From Kondoa malvinella (Eukaryota > Basidiomycota > Agaricostilbomycetes > Agaricostilbales > Kondoaceae), in NCBI GenBank assembly GCA_039545315.1, contig BCIM01000001.1, positions 2,885,783 to 2,949,782 on the forward strand: a stretch of 64,000 nt of DNA, written 5' to 3'. A program made the translations under genes and the position numbers. The notes beneath the pieces are model-generated. The model did not search any database. It was given only the letters and a program-made list of their open reading frames with translations, and had not been told where the DNA came from. This document shows positions 12,123-23,064 of this stretch, in pieces; positions within the stretch are counted from its first letter, which is position 1; every line of letters begins with the position of its first letter.

Positions 12123-12205
12123 TGGGTGGTGGTCCGTGTGTGACCCTCTCTTTCTGAAAATATGAAAAACTTTCCCTTGAACCAACACGAGCAAACACGC
12201 AAAAC
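12123..12205. promoter_or_regulatory. 83-bp bidirectional promoter between EBP2 and LLP1
   Basis: The complete space between two divergent start codons, at 12122 (-) and 12206 (+). Both leaders and the core promoter must fit here or overlap coding sequence. I do not recognise a TATA box; no motif is claimed. Confidence 0.6.
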
Positions 12206-12736
12206 ATGGCCAAATCACTCAAATCAAAGTCGAAACGATCTTTCAGAGCGAACAAAAGAGTCAACGAGTCTTCAGTGTACAAACAAGTCGACGAAGCCAG
12301 AGCCAAACGCTTGTCTGCGAAACTACAGGCGAATGCCAGCGATAACAAGAAAATGAGCGAGATTGGTAAAGACGATGAAATGGTTGAAGAGGGAGTACCT
12401 GGTATGCAAACAACACACAGCGGCACACTCGGGTTGTTGATATTAGCGATTACAGAAGAAATGCAAGTCGATGGAGAGAAGGATGAGAAAAAGGTCTCTA
12501 CTTCTGGGCCGAGGCAGGCTGGACGAAGACAGTGGAAGGAGAAGAAGGGTATCAGTAAGTATCTTGGTATCCCCTATACGCAACAGATTCTGAAATGACA
12601 AGCAGAAATCAATAAGCGTCTATCGCAGACCACTACGTTCAAGGGCCATTCTCAGAGGAAGGGCAAAGACGGTCAGTCATTCTCTGTATGTTATATCAAG
12701 GTTCTGACAATTCAAATAGGTCGAGTCAAGCCTTGA
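12206..12736 (+). CDS. LLP1: DUF2423 / LLP homolog, nucleolar ribosome-biogenesis factor
   Basis: Small basic protein of the LLPH/YBL028C family (DUF2423), linked to pre-60S particles. The first exon gives MAKSLKSKSKRSFRANKRVN then SSVYKQVDEARAKRLSAKL, an excellent match to the family's N-terminal signature. Three introns with GT-AG ends (about 12403-12457, 12555-12604 and 12672-12719) lead to the conserved C-terminus (KINKRLSQTTTFKGHSQRKG, then KDGRVKP) and a TGA at 12734-12736. About 125 residues, a normal length. Head to head with EBP2. Confidence 0.9.
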
Positions 12737-12876
12737 TTGGGTTTTCGGAGATGTTCTTGTACATTGTCATATTATAGATACCCTTACGCATTGGCCTTGT
12801 CTCTTCCTGTCTCGTCCACAATCTCAGAGCTGCTCTCCTATCAGCTTTCTTGTCTTCACTTCGAGCAAAGGATAGC

Positions 12877-14530
12877 TCACCTCGAGAAGGACAAGATCCT
12901 AGCCTGATCCAACAACCCAACGACCTCTTCAGCTTCATCCACCGCCATTCTCCCCAGCACTTTATTCACGCTCTCCAACTCACCCTTCTTCAAAGCAGCT
13001 TTCAAATTCTTAGGCAACCCTTCGAAAATCTTCCACCTTTCATCCAAAAACACTCGAACTTGTTCCACATCCACATCTTCGCTTCCTTCTCCCTCGATAG
13101 TCAAATGTTCAGGTGCTGGTCCATCAGGTACATCAAAACCGATTACGGTTCCTGGTTCAGAAGCGACGAGTTGAATCGTTTCTTGACCTTCGGGTTCACC
13201 TTGAGTTGCACGTTCAGCTGCTAGTTCTTTAGATCGTTTCGAAATGCGTTCATAAGTGTTTTGTACGTCGTTTTCAAACACTTCTCGACCTTTGTGTTGA
13301 CCGGCCATGCTATCCGAATCCATCTCGTCAATAACCAAGGTAGTAGTCAAGAGGGAGTTGAGACTAACCGCTTAAAGAACAACGCGACACCATCCCTACC
13401 CAATTTCGCCGAATACTGAATGATCAACGCTTGATGGACACATTGTTTCGCAAACTTTTCTTGTCCTTTACCAGCAGCAGTAAACGCTTCCATGAGCAAA
13501 GCGTCCGTCGTTTCTTCCGTTAATAGTTCTGGCGCTTGCGAAATGGCTTTAAAAAGTTGATCCCATTGATCGATTGGGATTTTAGCAAAGGCGGTTGCTG
13601 TTGGTGTGAGGTCTGGAATGTCTTCTTCGGAGGAGGAAGACTCTTTGGGTGCGGAAGGGTTGAGGACTTCGATAGACTTTGTGGTGGATGGTTTAGGTCG
13701 AGGTTTCTCGATTGGTTGTTTGGAACCTCCGTCTTTGGTCACGTACTGCTGGAAGTTCAGCGGTGAAAGTATAGATGGGAAGGAGGCATACACCAGTATC
13801 GAAACCATCATGCATGTCTTCGGCTGTGATATGCTTCTTCTGTTCAGCTTCCTCTGCAGCTAATTCCTTTTCGCATTCTTTAGACCTGTTGATCATGTTC
13901 TGCTTGTGCCAAGCCAGTTTCTCCAAGATTTTGTTTGTCCTTGCTTCGACATCTTCCTCAGACTTGACTTCCTGCGCAATTTGCTGAAAGAGGGAAAGCA
14001 TCATTTCATCATAAGTAGGTCCGTTGCTATTGCTCGGCCGTTCTTGCGAGTTCTTGCCCTTCATCTCGGACGACAGACGCTCGATATAAGGTAGCCCCTC
14101 TGATTTCAGGCCAGACATGTACGTGTCCATGCGAGGTTCGAGCGTTTGGTTCATCTCAATTTCAGACTTGAGCTGAACAATCTTGTGTTTCCTTGCATCA
14201 CGCTTCTCATGGATGTCCCTCTGCTTCCAACTGTGCGCGTGGTGAGCTACGTCCGGCGCGACAAGAGGTCCACACGAACCGAATGAATCTGTATGTAATC
14301 AGCTTCGACTCGCCGCTTTCAGACAGGTACATACGATTTCTTATCGACATTAGGATGTACTTCGACATCAGAGTCGTCGGAAAGCTCAATAGCTGTTTCG
14401 GCATTTGCATGAGTGCCGCGCGAAGCAGAGAGCCTTAGACCACGCACCGTCCCATTTGGCTGGGAGCGTATATGGTCAGCACTGTTATGTAAGGCTGTGT
14501 TGTAGGCTTACAGTAATTTAGACGAGCCAT
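12877..14530 (-). CDS. CDC37: Hsp90 co-chaperone CDC37
   Basis: Kinase-specific Hsp90 co-chaperone of the cytosol. The start at 14530 gives MARLNY, spliced over short exons to a segment resembling SDDSDVEVHPNVDKKS and then QRDIHEKRDARKHKIVQLK, the kinase-binding N-terminal domain (the usual SDDEDVEVHPNVDKRS and RQRDIHEKR). Ser in the first segment is at the position of the CK2-phosphorylated Ser13/14 that controls Cdc37. The central Hsp90-binding part includes AKQCVHQALIIQYSAKLG and RDGVALFFKRL. The C-terminal domain runs from NDVQNTYERISKRSKELAAE to LGRMAVDEAEEVVGLLDQAR, ending at 12877. Six or more exons, about 480 residues. Confidence 0.92.
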
Positions 14531-14832
14531 AGTGGTCGTGTAATGCCAACTTTGCGCGATATGAGATGTTGGCGGGTTGATAGCGAACGATGACCTGGTC
14601 TGCGCAGCTCAGGCTGTGCTGTATCTTTTGTGCTTTACAAATATCGACACTTACTCTGTTGCGTCGCGGCATGCGGTTCTAGCACTTTCGTCGCGAGCAT
14701 CTCTCATACAAGTCTCGTAGTCTTTGCTTCTCCCCCTCATGTACGCTGCCAATATCTGTCTCTGACCACTCAAGCTTACCGCGCCTGGGTTGCTGACACG
14801 CCTTTGATTCGCAAGATCGTAATGCTTCACAA
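14531..14832. other. divergent intergenic region, 302 bp
   Basis: Separates the CDC37 start (-) from the GNAT start (+) and should hold both promoters. No RNA gene or ORF is convincing. Confidence 0.5.
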
Positions 14833-15594
14833 ATGACAGACCTCCACCACTCTGACTCTCGCAGCATATTCTACCTTCCCATCAATGACGAAATCTACCT
14901 CTCTCCTGTGCAAGAAGCAGACGAAACAGGCCACCTCACTCTATTGAACATAGAAGATGTCAACTCCCGGTCCGCATCTTTAGCACGTCCTTTTCTTGCT
15001 GAACACGCCGAAGAGATGATAGCGAAATCATTAGCTGCTGTGGCCGCAATGGCTCTACTACCTAACCAACCTGTTCCTCTTGAGCTACTGCGTGCTATTC
15101 GTGATGTTACGACGTGGAAGCTTGTATGTTCTCTTCGTGCTCTTCGATTGAACATCTGTGACCGACTTTCAGTTGGGCTTGATCCGCATTCGTCGTGGTT
15201 CAACAAGCATGATGCCCTCAGCAGATTCAGATGGCAACCCGTATCTGTTGAGCTATAACGTGGCACCGGAAGCAAGAGGGAAGGGAATAGCTACACAAGC
15301 TGTGTGAGAGGTAAGTTAGTGCGATTCTGCTTTGAGCGCAAAAGCGTTGATTACATCTTGGGTACGTTTTTCCTCTTTGGCCTAGACAAAGATTGACATG
15401 CTTCTAGCTCAGACTGAGACAGACGTGAGTAAGGAGTATGTCACCGCGTTGGACTAAAATGCTTGCAGAATACTGCCTCACAAGCTGTGCTCATCCGCAA
15501 TGGATTCGAGCGTCTCGAAGGCATTCAGCAGATACACTGGGTGAATACCTATGATGCTACCGCAGTCGTCGCTGACTTGTCTGTGACAGCCTGA
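14833..15594 (+). CDS. GNAT-family N-acetyltransferase (RimJ/RimL-like)
   Basis: Predicted acetyl-CoA-dependent N-acetyltransferase. The start at 14833 gives MTDLHHSDSRSIFYLPINDE, and the first exon has IYLSPVQEADETGHL, the usual start of a GNAT fold. The second exon, opening LGLIRIRRGSTSMMPSADSD, then contains LSYNVAPEARGKGIATQA, the acetyl-CoA-binding motif A (V.pe.RGkGiAt.A). After short exons the last one reads NTASQAVLIRNGFERLEGIQ, the motif B region (N..S..vl.k.GF...G) of RimJ/RimL-type enzymes, ending VVADLSVTA at a TGA (15592-15594). The substrate is unknown: it could be a protein N-terminus, an amino acid or a small amine. Confidence 0.75.
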
Positions 15595-15770
15595 GGGCAA
15601 GGGAGGCGGAACACGCTCATTTCTCCATTGGGTATTGCGGAGGCAAGATACTTCTGATGTCTAATACACTTTGTGACCTGTATACGAGTATTGCGACGCA
15701 CCAAAGTCCTAGCCATCGCGTCGTATTGATGACGCGCTGTCTTTGTTGTTTCTTTCTTTCACCCCAGACC

Positions 15771-18700
15771 ATGACTTCGCAAATCCACAGACCTCAGAAG
15801 CAAAAGAGCACAGCTCAAGATGTCCTGATGACTGAGCAAACGTCCGTACAGGAAGTCAAGACGCTCATGTGAGTGTGCTCTGGCAGATTGTTTGTTTTCA
15901 GTCGCTTACGCTTTGGGGTGCACTAGGGACGCCGCTATTGGCTGTATTTGCTTCTTAAGGCGCGTAAGGATAGTATCAGCATGTAGAAGCGCTGACTGTG
16001 TTCTCAGAGGTGTCTTTGCCGACGAGTGAGTCTCGTAACTCGTCTCTAGCGCAAGCGAGACTGATAGCATGCTCTTGCAGCTGTTTCTATAACGAAGCGC
16101 AAGTCCTGACGGTGTGCTACTATCGTATGCTGATTCTGAGGACAGTATTGGACATTCTGCCGAGTCTACAACAAAAGGCTCAGGCGTAAATATCCGCAAG
16201 CTCAGACGTGGAGGGAGCAGAGAGTCTGATGCTCTTCTCAACTACATGGAAGGCGTCAAGGATGCTCTTAATCGCAAGTACTTGAAGACGATGATGCTGG
16301 CCATCTATGTGAGTAGCCTTTTCCCCGTCAGAAGCTCCCGCTTACTTGGTCAACAGGTCGATCCTGATCATCCCGCTGACTTGATTGAATGCTATACGTG
16401 AGTCGCCAGGCTACCAAACCCGACTTTGCTTATTCTCGCCTGCAGTCTGAATTTCAGCTACTTCGAGCAAACAGTCACGGCTGCAGATGGTTCTACGAGC
16501 ACAACAAAAGTACCTGTGATGGACGTGCGCAACGAAATGGACAGCCTGAGCCTCAAAGATCCTGTTGAAGGCAGTTCGAGCTACAAAGTGACACGCAAGC
16601 AACGTCCTGCGCGATCCCAAGTCAAGAAGGACATTACCACTCTTATCCGAAGACTGATCTCTATGACGCAATCCTTGGAAGAGTTGCCTCGTGTGCGCTT
16701 TCTCTCTATGAAATTGTACTATGTCGATGGAACACCCGACGATTATCAACGTGTGTCTTCCATTGACTAATAGACTCGACTACTAAAGCCGTGATCACAG
16801 CGCCTCATTTTAACGAGATTGACTACCAAGCTAACAAGTACAAGTTTGGCACGCATGACGTCGACGAAGTGCCGGAGCGGACTGCCATCGTGAGTGTATC
16901 CTTCCTCCCGACATCTGCTGTTGTTTAACACCAATTTCTCGCAGGGTCGTATCAATACTGGCTATCACTCTGTGTCGCTCAACCTAGCGTCCATCATTTC
17001 GTGCCTTCCTCCCACTCCAGAAGAAGCCATCAAGCTTGATGCAGCAGTCTATGAGACCGAAGTACTCTACAACAAAGCCGAAGCTTCCGAACGACCAGTA
17101 GTTTGGGATGCAGAAGATCTAGGTGAACAAGACTCCGAAGCAGAAATGGAAGAGGCTTCTCTTGCTCGAAACGGTCCTGCTTCTATGCGTAAACCGAAAC
17201 CGCTTGTTGTGCCCCTGGAGCTACCCGAAGTTGAACCCAAATCTCCGACACGCGCTTCTGGATCGAATGAGCTGTTGATGACTGCAAGCAACGTGCTGGC
17301 CGCCAAACCTCTTGCTCGAGCTGTCGAACGAGATGTACATCAGCCTACTATTCCTATCTCTGCGAAAGCGAACGTGAGCTCCTTCTCTTTGTGCTTGATC
17401 GATTGCTGAACATGCTTGACAGGTGACCGAGTCTGCAACCGCTGCTGCTTTATCACGCGTCCCGATCATTCCGCCAGTCGCCTCTGTTGCACCTGCCCCC
17501 GAACCAATGCAGATTGATCATGTTCACGGACCAGCTCCCGTCGACGAGCTGACTGCTTTGGTACGTTGCGGTTCTTCTATTGTCTCAAAGCTAATGCTCT
17601 TCCCCAGATGAACCGAGCTGCTTCCACTCAATCTTCCATGCCTACACAGAGCGCACCGCCTCATTCTCCACCTCAGGAGCGTATTGCTGATCTTCGTCTC
17701 GATGAGCCTGATGTGTTTATGGAATCCCAATTTGCCGAGACGTCCGCTTCCACAATTGCAACCAACGTGCTCAAAGGGCAGATGCAAGCCTTTGCACATC
17801 ATGCCGGAGAAGATATCGGATCTCCAGAACCCATTGAGCAAGACTCGCCCGAAACACCTTTTGCTCCTTCACAAGCTATTCCTCGATCGCAAAAAATTAG
17901 CATGGATCTTGATCTGCCTGATGATCCCATCGAAGAGACGCCTTCTGCACCCGCTTCCCCACCGTTAGATCCCATGCCTGTCGACAAAGAAGTTGGCAAC
18001 GATTCTGGCATTGTCAATTTCATTTCTCCAAAACGCAACTTAGTCAGCGCTGCGAGAGACAGAGCAGCCAATGCGCACTTGTTGGAAAGCCAGATTCCAG
18101 CTGAGATGCCCGAGCGGAAGGACAAAGCAGCTTTGGTGTCTGCCAACAAGAAGGAAACCGTGTCTGAATCGCAGGGTGACGATGTAGTCGACAATACTGA
18201 TCCGTGCGATTGCGGAAGCTCTACTTTCGAAGGCGAGATGGTAGCTTGCGACAAGTGTGGTCTTTGGGTACACCAGTGCTGTTACGGGTTCAGTCCTTCG
18301 TCTCACTCTATATAGGTTGTCGCTAAGGTATAATAACAGCTACGAAGAGAATGCTTTTAAAGAGAGAGACTTCAGCTGCTACAAGTGTCGCTCCTGGTCT
18401 GAGGAAGCCAATTATGATGTGCTGTACGAAGGTCATGTCCAGACTGCGCTCGAAGCTTTTCGCACTCTTGCTTTGTTCCGTCATGGTACTGTGCTACCTT
18501 CAATACTCCACAGTGCATACTGATCCAGCTCTAGTGCTCACTCTCTGCGCCGTCGCACCAGAGATGCCTACTGCGGCCGGGCTCAAGGAAATGCTGTGTA
18601 AGTTTGGTCATCACAGGTCTCGGTTCAGCGCCAAGTCTGGTCACAGCATGCGATCTTCAAGTAGCCACTCAACTGTATAAGCGATTGGTCGACGAGGGGT

Positions 18701-19498
18701 TCGTCTATCGAGAAGATAAGAATGAATCGCAGCGCTCTGGTCGAGGCAAAGGCAAATCCGTCAAGAAGCAGCGAGCTGTATTCAATCGCAAATACGAGCA
18801 GTGAGTCACCTTTCATTCTTCGATATGGCCGGCTTGATCGGCGAATAGATCAAAGTGGTCTCGAGCACACTACTTTACTCCCGGTCACGGTCTCGAGAAA
18901 GACATTGCCGACAATTTGGCTCAATCTTTGGATTCTCTTCGAGTAGATCATCTTATACTGATCCTTGGGCCTGTACTGACGCGTCTTACTAGGCAAAGAA
19001 ACAAATGCGCACTACTACACAATTGACCAATTCCGATGCAATGTGCGAGCCCGAAGCAGAAGAAGAATCCGTCCACTTTGTTTCGCCAGAGCAGCTAAAG
19101 GCCGCTCAACGTCAAGATGCTAGCCGAGATAGACGCGTCGCCAGAGAGAAGGCTGCATCTGACCAATTGGACCAAGCTATGGGTCAGATTCAGTCACCTG
19201 CTCTTCAGCCGGTTGGCATCAATTCACCTCAAAGCTCGCCTCGACCAGGTCGAATCTCTTCTGCTGGGCCTCTCGCCTCTTCTGTAGGTCCCTTCTGCTA
19301 CCGCTGCGACCTCCTTTACTACTGCATGCTGACTCGCTCGAATAGTCTGGGACCGCCAAGCGCAGCAAGATCTCCCTCGGCAAACGTCGCTCGGATGAGG
19401 AAGCAGATGGACCTGCCAGCATCGCTAAGCGTCACAAGGCTAGCGGTGTGACTGGTATCATGACTGTCCAACCGTTTGATGAATGCGAAGATGCTTGA
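15771..19498 (+). CDS. HOP1: meiotic chromosome-axis protein HOP1 (HORMA + PHD-like finger)
   Basis: HORMA-domain protein of the meiotic chromosome axis, needed for recombination and synapsis. The start at 15771 gives MTSQIHRPQKQKSTAQDVLM. The HORMA domain follows over several exons: DAAIGCICFLRRGVF, SRESDALLNYMEGVKDALNR, TTLIRRLISMTQSLEELP, RVRFLSMKLYYVDGTPDDY, then YKFGTHDVDEVPERTAIGRI with TGYHSVSLNLASIISCLPP. A long acidic Ser/Pro linker (about 17.0-18.2 kb) leads to a PHD-like zinc finger (PCDCGSSTFEGEMVACDKCG, LWVHQCCYG, then FSCYKC). A possible winged-helix segment (QVATQLYKRLVDEGFVYRED) and basic tail close the protein, with stop at 19496-19498. The axial closure motif was not located. 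More than a dozen exons, roughly 850 residues. Presence implies a meiotic cycle. Confidence 0.88.
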
Positions 19499-19609
19499 GA
19501 GCTCCTCTTGTATACTTTTATCTGTCAATTCTATGCAATACCAGACAATCCATCTCTAACTTTGCCAGTTGTTACAATTGAATACATCTATGCCATCTCT
19601 AGCCCAACA

Positions 19610-21269
19610 TTAGAACGAATGCGTGCTCTCTAAACTCGACTGTCTAAAATCCTCTTTCGGTGTCCTAACCCCGCTTCTGCCTCTTCCCTCGTTATCTAGA
19701 TCCAATATCGCTTGTTCACTATGCGGCAGATTCCAAGTCTTCGACTGCTCGACCAATTTGTCTGTCGGGATAGTGCAGACGTGATCCCTATTCTCTAGCC
19801 AAGCGTTCAAATTTTGTATGGGCAGATCAGAAGGAATGAAGCTCGAGGCGGGATGCGGGTCTTCGCGTTCATATTCTGGTACTTGAACATTGACGGGCAT
19901 GAGTGTGCACTATTCATCAAAGTACTCGCGAAGATCAGCGGACTGCCATGGAGAGTGAAGACATCAACAAACAGAACATAGCTCTAGTGGAGTTGATAGA
20001 TGCAGCGTTCGTGAAGGTGTGTCAGGTGTAGAGAAGGTGAGCGCGATCTCGAGCTGGTGCGTGAGGAGTAAAGGCGTGTCTGTTCCTGTTTGCGTCGAAG
20101 GTCGTAGGACGTCATCTTTTGGTAGCTATATCATTGTGAGTACAATTCCGATGTATAGTGAGGTGACTTACGCGAGGTAAGACAGTCAATGAAGTCCGCT
20201 GGTGAGGCTCGACTCTCATGAAGGGTTTCATTTTATTGGTGGTCTTGCCCAAATTCTCTTCGATAATCGCATTGGGCGGATCCACCGTCACCCGTGTCAA
20301 GGGCATAGTGGTATCAAGCGTGCGGAACGTAAATGACATAGGGCTAGGCGAATGGGTTTTTGTTGGGTCGGCAATGGACCGTAATGTGATCATTTGGACG
20401 CAGGTGAATTTGATTTGGAGGATTTGTACGGGCGCGGGAGTGCCTTGGAAGACTATGTGCGCTCGCAAGAGAGAACCGGGAGTCGCTGATGGTGAGAGGA
20501 ATTCGACGCGATATATCTGCTTATAATTGTCAGCTCTTGTTTCAACTGATGTAGTTTGATGTACTCCTAGTGCATCATCGAAAGCGCTATGATTCTGTCA
20601 TCACAAACACCTGTTTCAGCTACATCAGCAAGCAAAGCGATGAGACTGACAAAGTCCAGATCAGGTGCGAGCATCCCCTGAGGCATCGGAGAAGCAAACA
20701 CGCAAATCATTTGCTTCTCCTTCAGATGTATCGTGTCACCAGACACTTCGGCAATGACATTCATCTTGATGTTCCCATATTGCGTTCTTTCGTACGGTGC
20801 GCTACTGGCCTGAAGAGCTATGTTCAGATCAGTAGATTGGGTGTAAGAGAACTTACTGGAACCGGGAATGCGTAGGAATAGCGATGTTCACCAGGTTGCA
20901 GTACATCATTCACTTTGACGCTTAATTGTCGATCAAGCAATACTTCGTCCAACGTGAAACCAGAGCCAGGTGCGTTGAACTTGACTCTGTTCTCGAGCCT
21001 GACGAGGATTTCATCCACCTTCGTGCCTGTCAGCTATGCACAGTCAATTTGAAGGGAGAAGTTACCTTTTTCGGTTTGGTCAATATTAAATTGACATAGC
21101 CGTTCAGAACCAGCTCTTCGGTCGGAAGCTGGCCTGGAGGTGGTGGGTGAAGGAAATGTATGCCTGTGGTTCTTGAGCTGTCAGCATCCGCCTGCAAGCT
21201 AGCTGCCTAATAAGGCTGACCAGCTGGCACGCCTATCTCTAATTTTGAAGAAGGCTTCTTGGAGAACAT
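19610..21269 (-). CDS. arrestin-like protein
   Basis: Arrestin-fold protein, probably an adaptor in endocytosis or signalling. The start at 21269 gives MFSKKPSSKLEIGVPAG. The arrestin N domain includes LVRLENRVKFNAPGSGF-like strands (DEILVRLENRVKFNAPGSGF) and VLQPGEHRYSYAFPVP, the classic 'G.h.y.F.f.lP' turn. The next exon has VSGDTIHLKEKQMICVFASP. The C domain runs through QILQIKFTCVQMITLRSIAD and HQLEIALTFSTPD to STPLELCSC, the usual last strand of arrestins. A 63-nt intron (donor gtttgttg, acceptor gaatag) joins this in frame to the last exon (MPVNVQVPEYEREDPHPASS), which otherwise looks like a separate 96-residue gene. No PPxY motif is visible. Faces HOP1 across 111 bp. Confidence 0.78.
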
Positions 21270-21344
21270 GGCTGGAGCAGCAGCAGAGGGGTGTCAGATA
21301 ATTCGAGTGATCGAGAATGCCCTGGCTGGCAGAATCATGCAAAG

Positions 21345-21559
21345 GAGGGAAAGCAATAATATGCTTGCTGCTGGTCACACTGGCATAGACAGAGATGTAC
21401 AGAGCAGAGCAGACAGCAAATCAGACAGGTAGAGACAGTGGCATGTAGGGAGCAAGAAGCAGAAAATCGACAACCAAATGGGTCATCCGGTATCATCCAA
21501 GCCGCTTTCAACACGAATGATAATGGAGCAGCTGTGACAGCCGTACATATATTATAACC
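21345..21559 (+). repeat. dispersed repeat, copy A (duplicate of the CWC21 promoter/start region)
   Basis: About 215 bp clearly similar to 28078-28275. The first 41 bases (21345-21385 and 28078-28118) are identical; tcagacaggt.gagacagtggcat and agcaagaagcagaaaatcg are conserved; and the 18-mer tccaagccgctttcaaca (21496-21513) is identical to 28223-28240. In the other copy that 18-mer ends on the A of the CWC21 start codon; here the codon is ACG. Same orientation, 6.7 kb apart. No terminal inverted repeats or target-site duplication are obvious, so a segmental duplication fits better than a MITE. Confidence 0.8.
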
Positions 21560-21761
21560 GCAGCAACGCTGGATACCCTCAACAGATGCCCCAAATCGTT
21601 GTTATACCCTTCAAAAATACATAATAACAACAAGAGCCAACGCAGCTGCCCGCGAGCTGGCCGGAGTGACCACGAGGAGCTGTACTGCAGCAACGAAGGC
21701 CTACGTGGAAGATCACGCGGTCGCCTCAGTACCCGCTTCACTTCCCACCTCTAGCTCAACT

Positions 21762-22563
21762 ATGCGCAGCCCTAACGAGAATCCAGCCAACGGCATGGCT
21801 TCTGCGATATCTATGTCTTCAAATTCTTCTCCCGAACTTGCCTTGAGCGAATTCCTCGCGAAGGGTGACTCTGAGAGCGAGACTGCAAATCATCAAGTTG
21901 TCCATCGGAATGAACAGGCTCGTATCTTACTTGACCGCTGCCCAATCGGATCTCGACAAGTTGCAGTCAGTCCGACCAGACCGATGTTGCAGGGATGTAC
22001 TCATATCTGTGCAGTACAAAGCCACCGAATCACTCGAAAATCGCTTCGTCGACGTCGAAACTCGACTATCGCTTTGGCGTGTCGACATCAATGAAATCAA
22101 GCACGATATTGATCAACTCAAGCAGGAGCGACAGACTCAAGAGGAAACTGTGAAGCAATGGCAAATGTCTTTAAAGGCATTAGAGGGTATGCTTTCTACT
22201 CGATACGTACTCTGCTATGTTAATGCTGCTGTGCTAGCAATTCAGGGCCTCTGGCACAGGCTCTTACGAGAGGATCAGGCGCTTCCGGAGAGTAGTCGAA
22301 AGCTGGTTGAAAATTACAGCAGTAAGCGAATAATTAATAAACCTTGTCGAATGGTGTTGAATCAAGCATGCAGTCCATAATGTGTTTGAACTTTTGGTCG
22401 CATACCGCTCACGGGAGATCGCAAACAAGACTGTTGAATATGCCAAATGCGCGGCTTTTCAAAGACTACCGCAGCACGTTCAGCATCTAGCGATACGATG
22501 CTACCATCAGGAAAAGTTTGCCAAAGCTTCACTGACCTCCTTGGCGCATACGGTCGCCCTCTA
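21762..22563 (+). CDS. hypothetical coiled-coil protein
   Basis: Not recognised. The first ATG in the open frame is at 21762 (MRSPNENPANGMASAISMSS). The most protein-like part is a helical heptad-rich stretch in another frame at about 21890-22185 (MNRLVSYLTAAQSDLDKLQS, then TRLSLWRVDINEIKHDIDQL and KQERQTQEETVKQWQMSLKA), so a frame-changing intron must lie between; I could not fix it. Two clear introns (about 22186-22242 and 22322-22370) lead to LWHRLLREDQALPESSRKLV and VFELLVAYRSREIANKTVEY, with a stop at 22561-22563. The downstream 130 bp also looks partly coding in a different frame, so the 3' end is uncertain. Confidence 0.4.
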
Positions 22564-23064
22564 ATCCGGTTTAGTCGAATACGCTCTCCTCCAAGCCGAA
22601 TATCCAGATCACCCTGAGGAGGAAATGAAAGCAGCCGCGCTCGTCGTTGCGAGTCTGCCATTGCATAATGGGGTTGCGTTTCCTCTTTCAGCGAAAGATT
22701 CTCGTACGTTTCCGCCTTGATGCAAAGCCTTGTCTGATAACTTTTCTTACAGCAAGCCATTTCTCGTAGTCTCATTACTGTGCTTTGCGTTGCACGAGCA
22801 ATTCTCGCTCTAGTCGTGCTGCGCCTGTATATATAGTCTAGTCTCCATCTAGCGTGATTGGCGCGAACCGTGTTTCAGGGCTTCAGCCGCCTCTGGAACG
22901 TGGTGACTACAAAGCTTGGACAAGTCTTTCTAGTTTCATCTGGCCGGCTCATTTGTCTGCGTTTTCTCTCGGAGCTTTTCGAACAGCGCTAGGTCGCGTG
23001 GAACAAAAAGTGCCGAATTTTCCTCAATGCGGACTTTTGCTTTCTTCTCTGCCATCCTCGCATC
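22564..23064. other. 501 bp of uncertain status
   Basis: The first 130 bp may be a further exon of the coiled-coil gene (a stretch reading YPDHPEEEMKAAALVVASLP). From about 22700 to 23064 I see nothing except the presumed promoter of the next gene. Confidence 0.35.

Noticed and set aside
19610..19900. Separate 96-residue gene on the minus strand
   Set aside because: A 63-nt intron joins it in frame to the arrestin-like gene right after the last arrestin strand ELCS, so it is the final exon of that gene.
22362..22775. 137-codon minus-strand frame
   Set aside because: It overlaps plus-strand exons with good splice sites; its own sequence shows no family features and lacks a good start.
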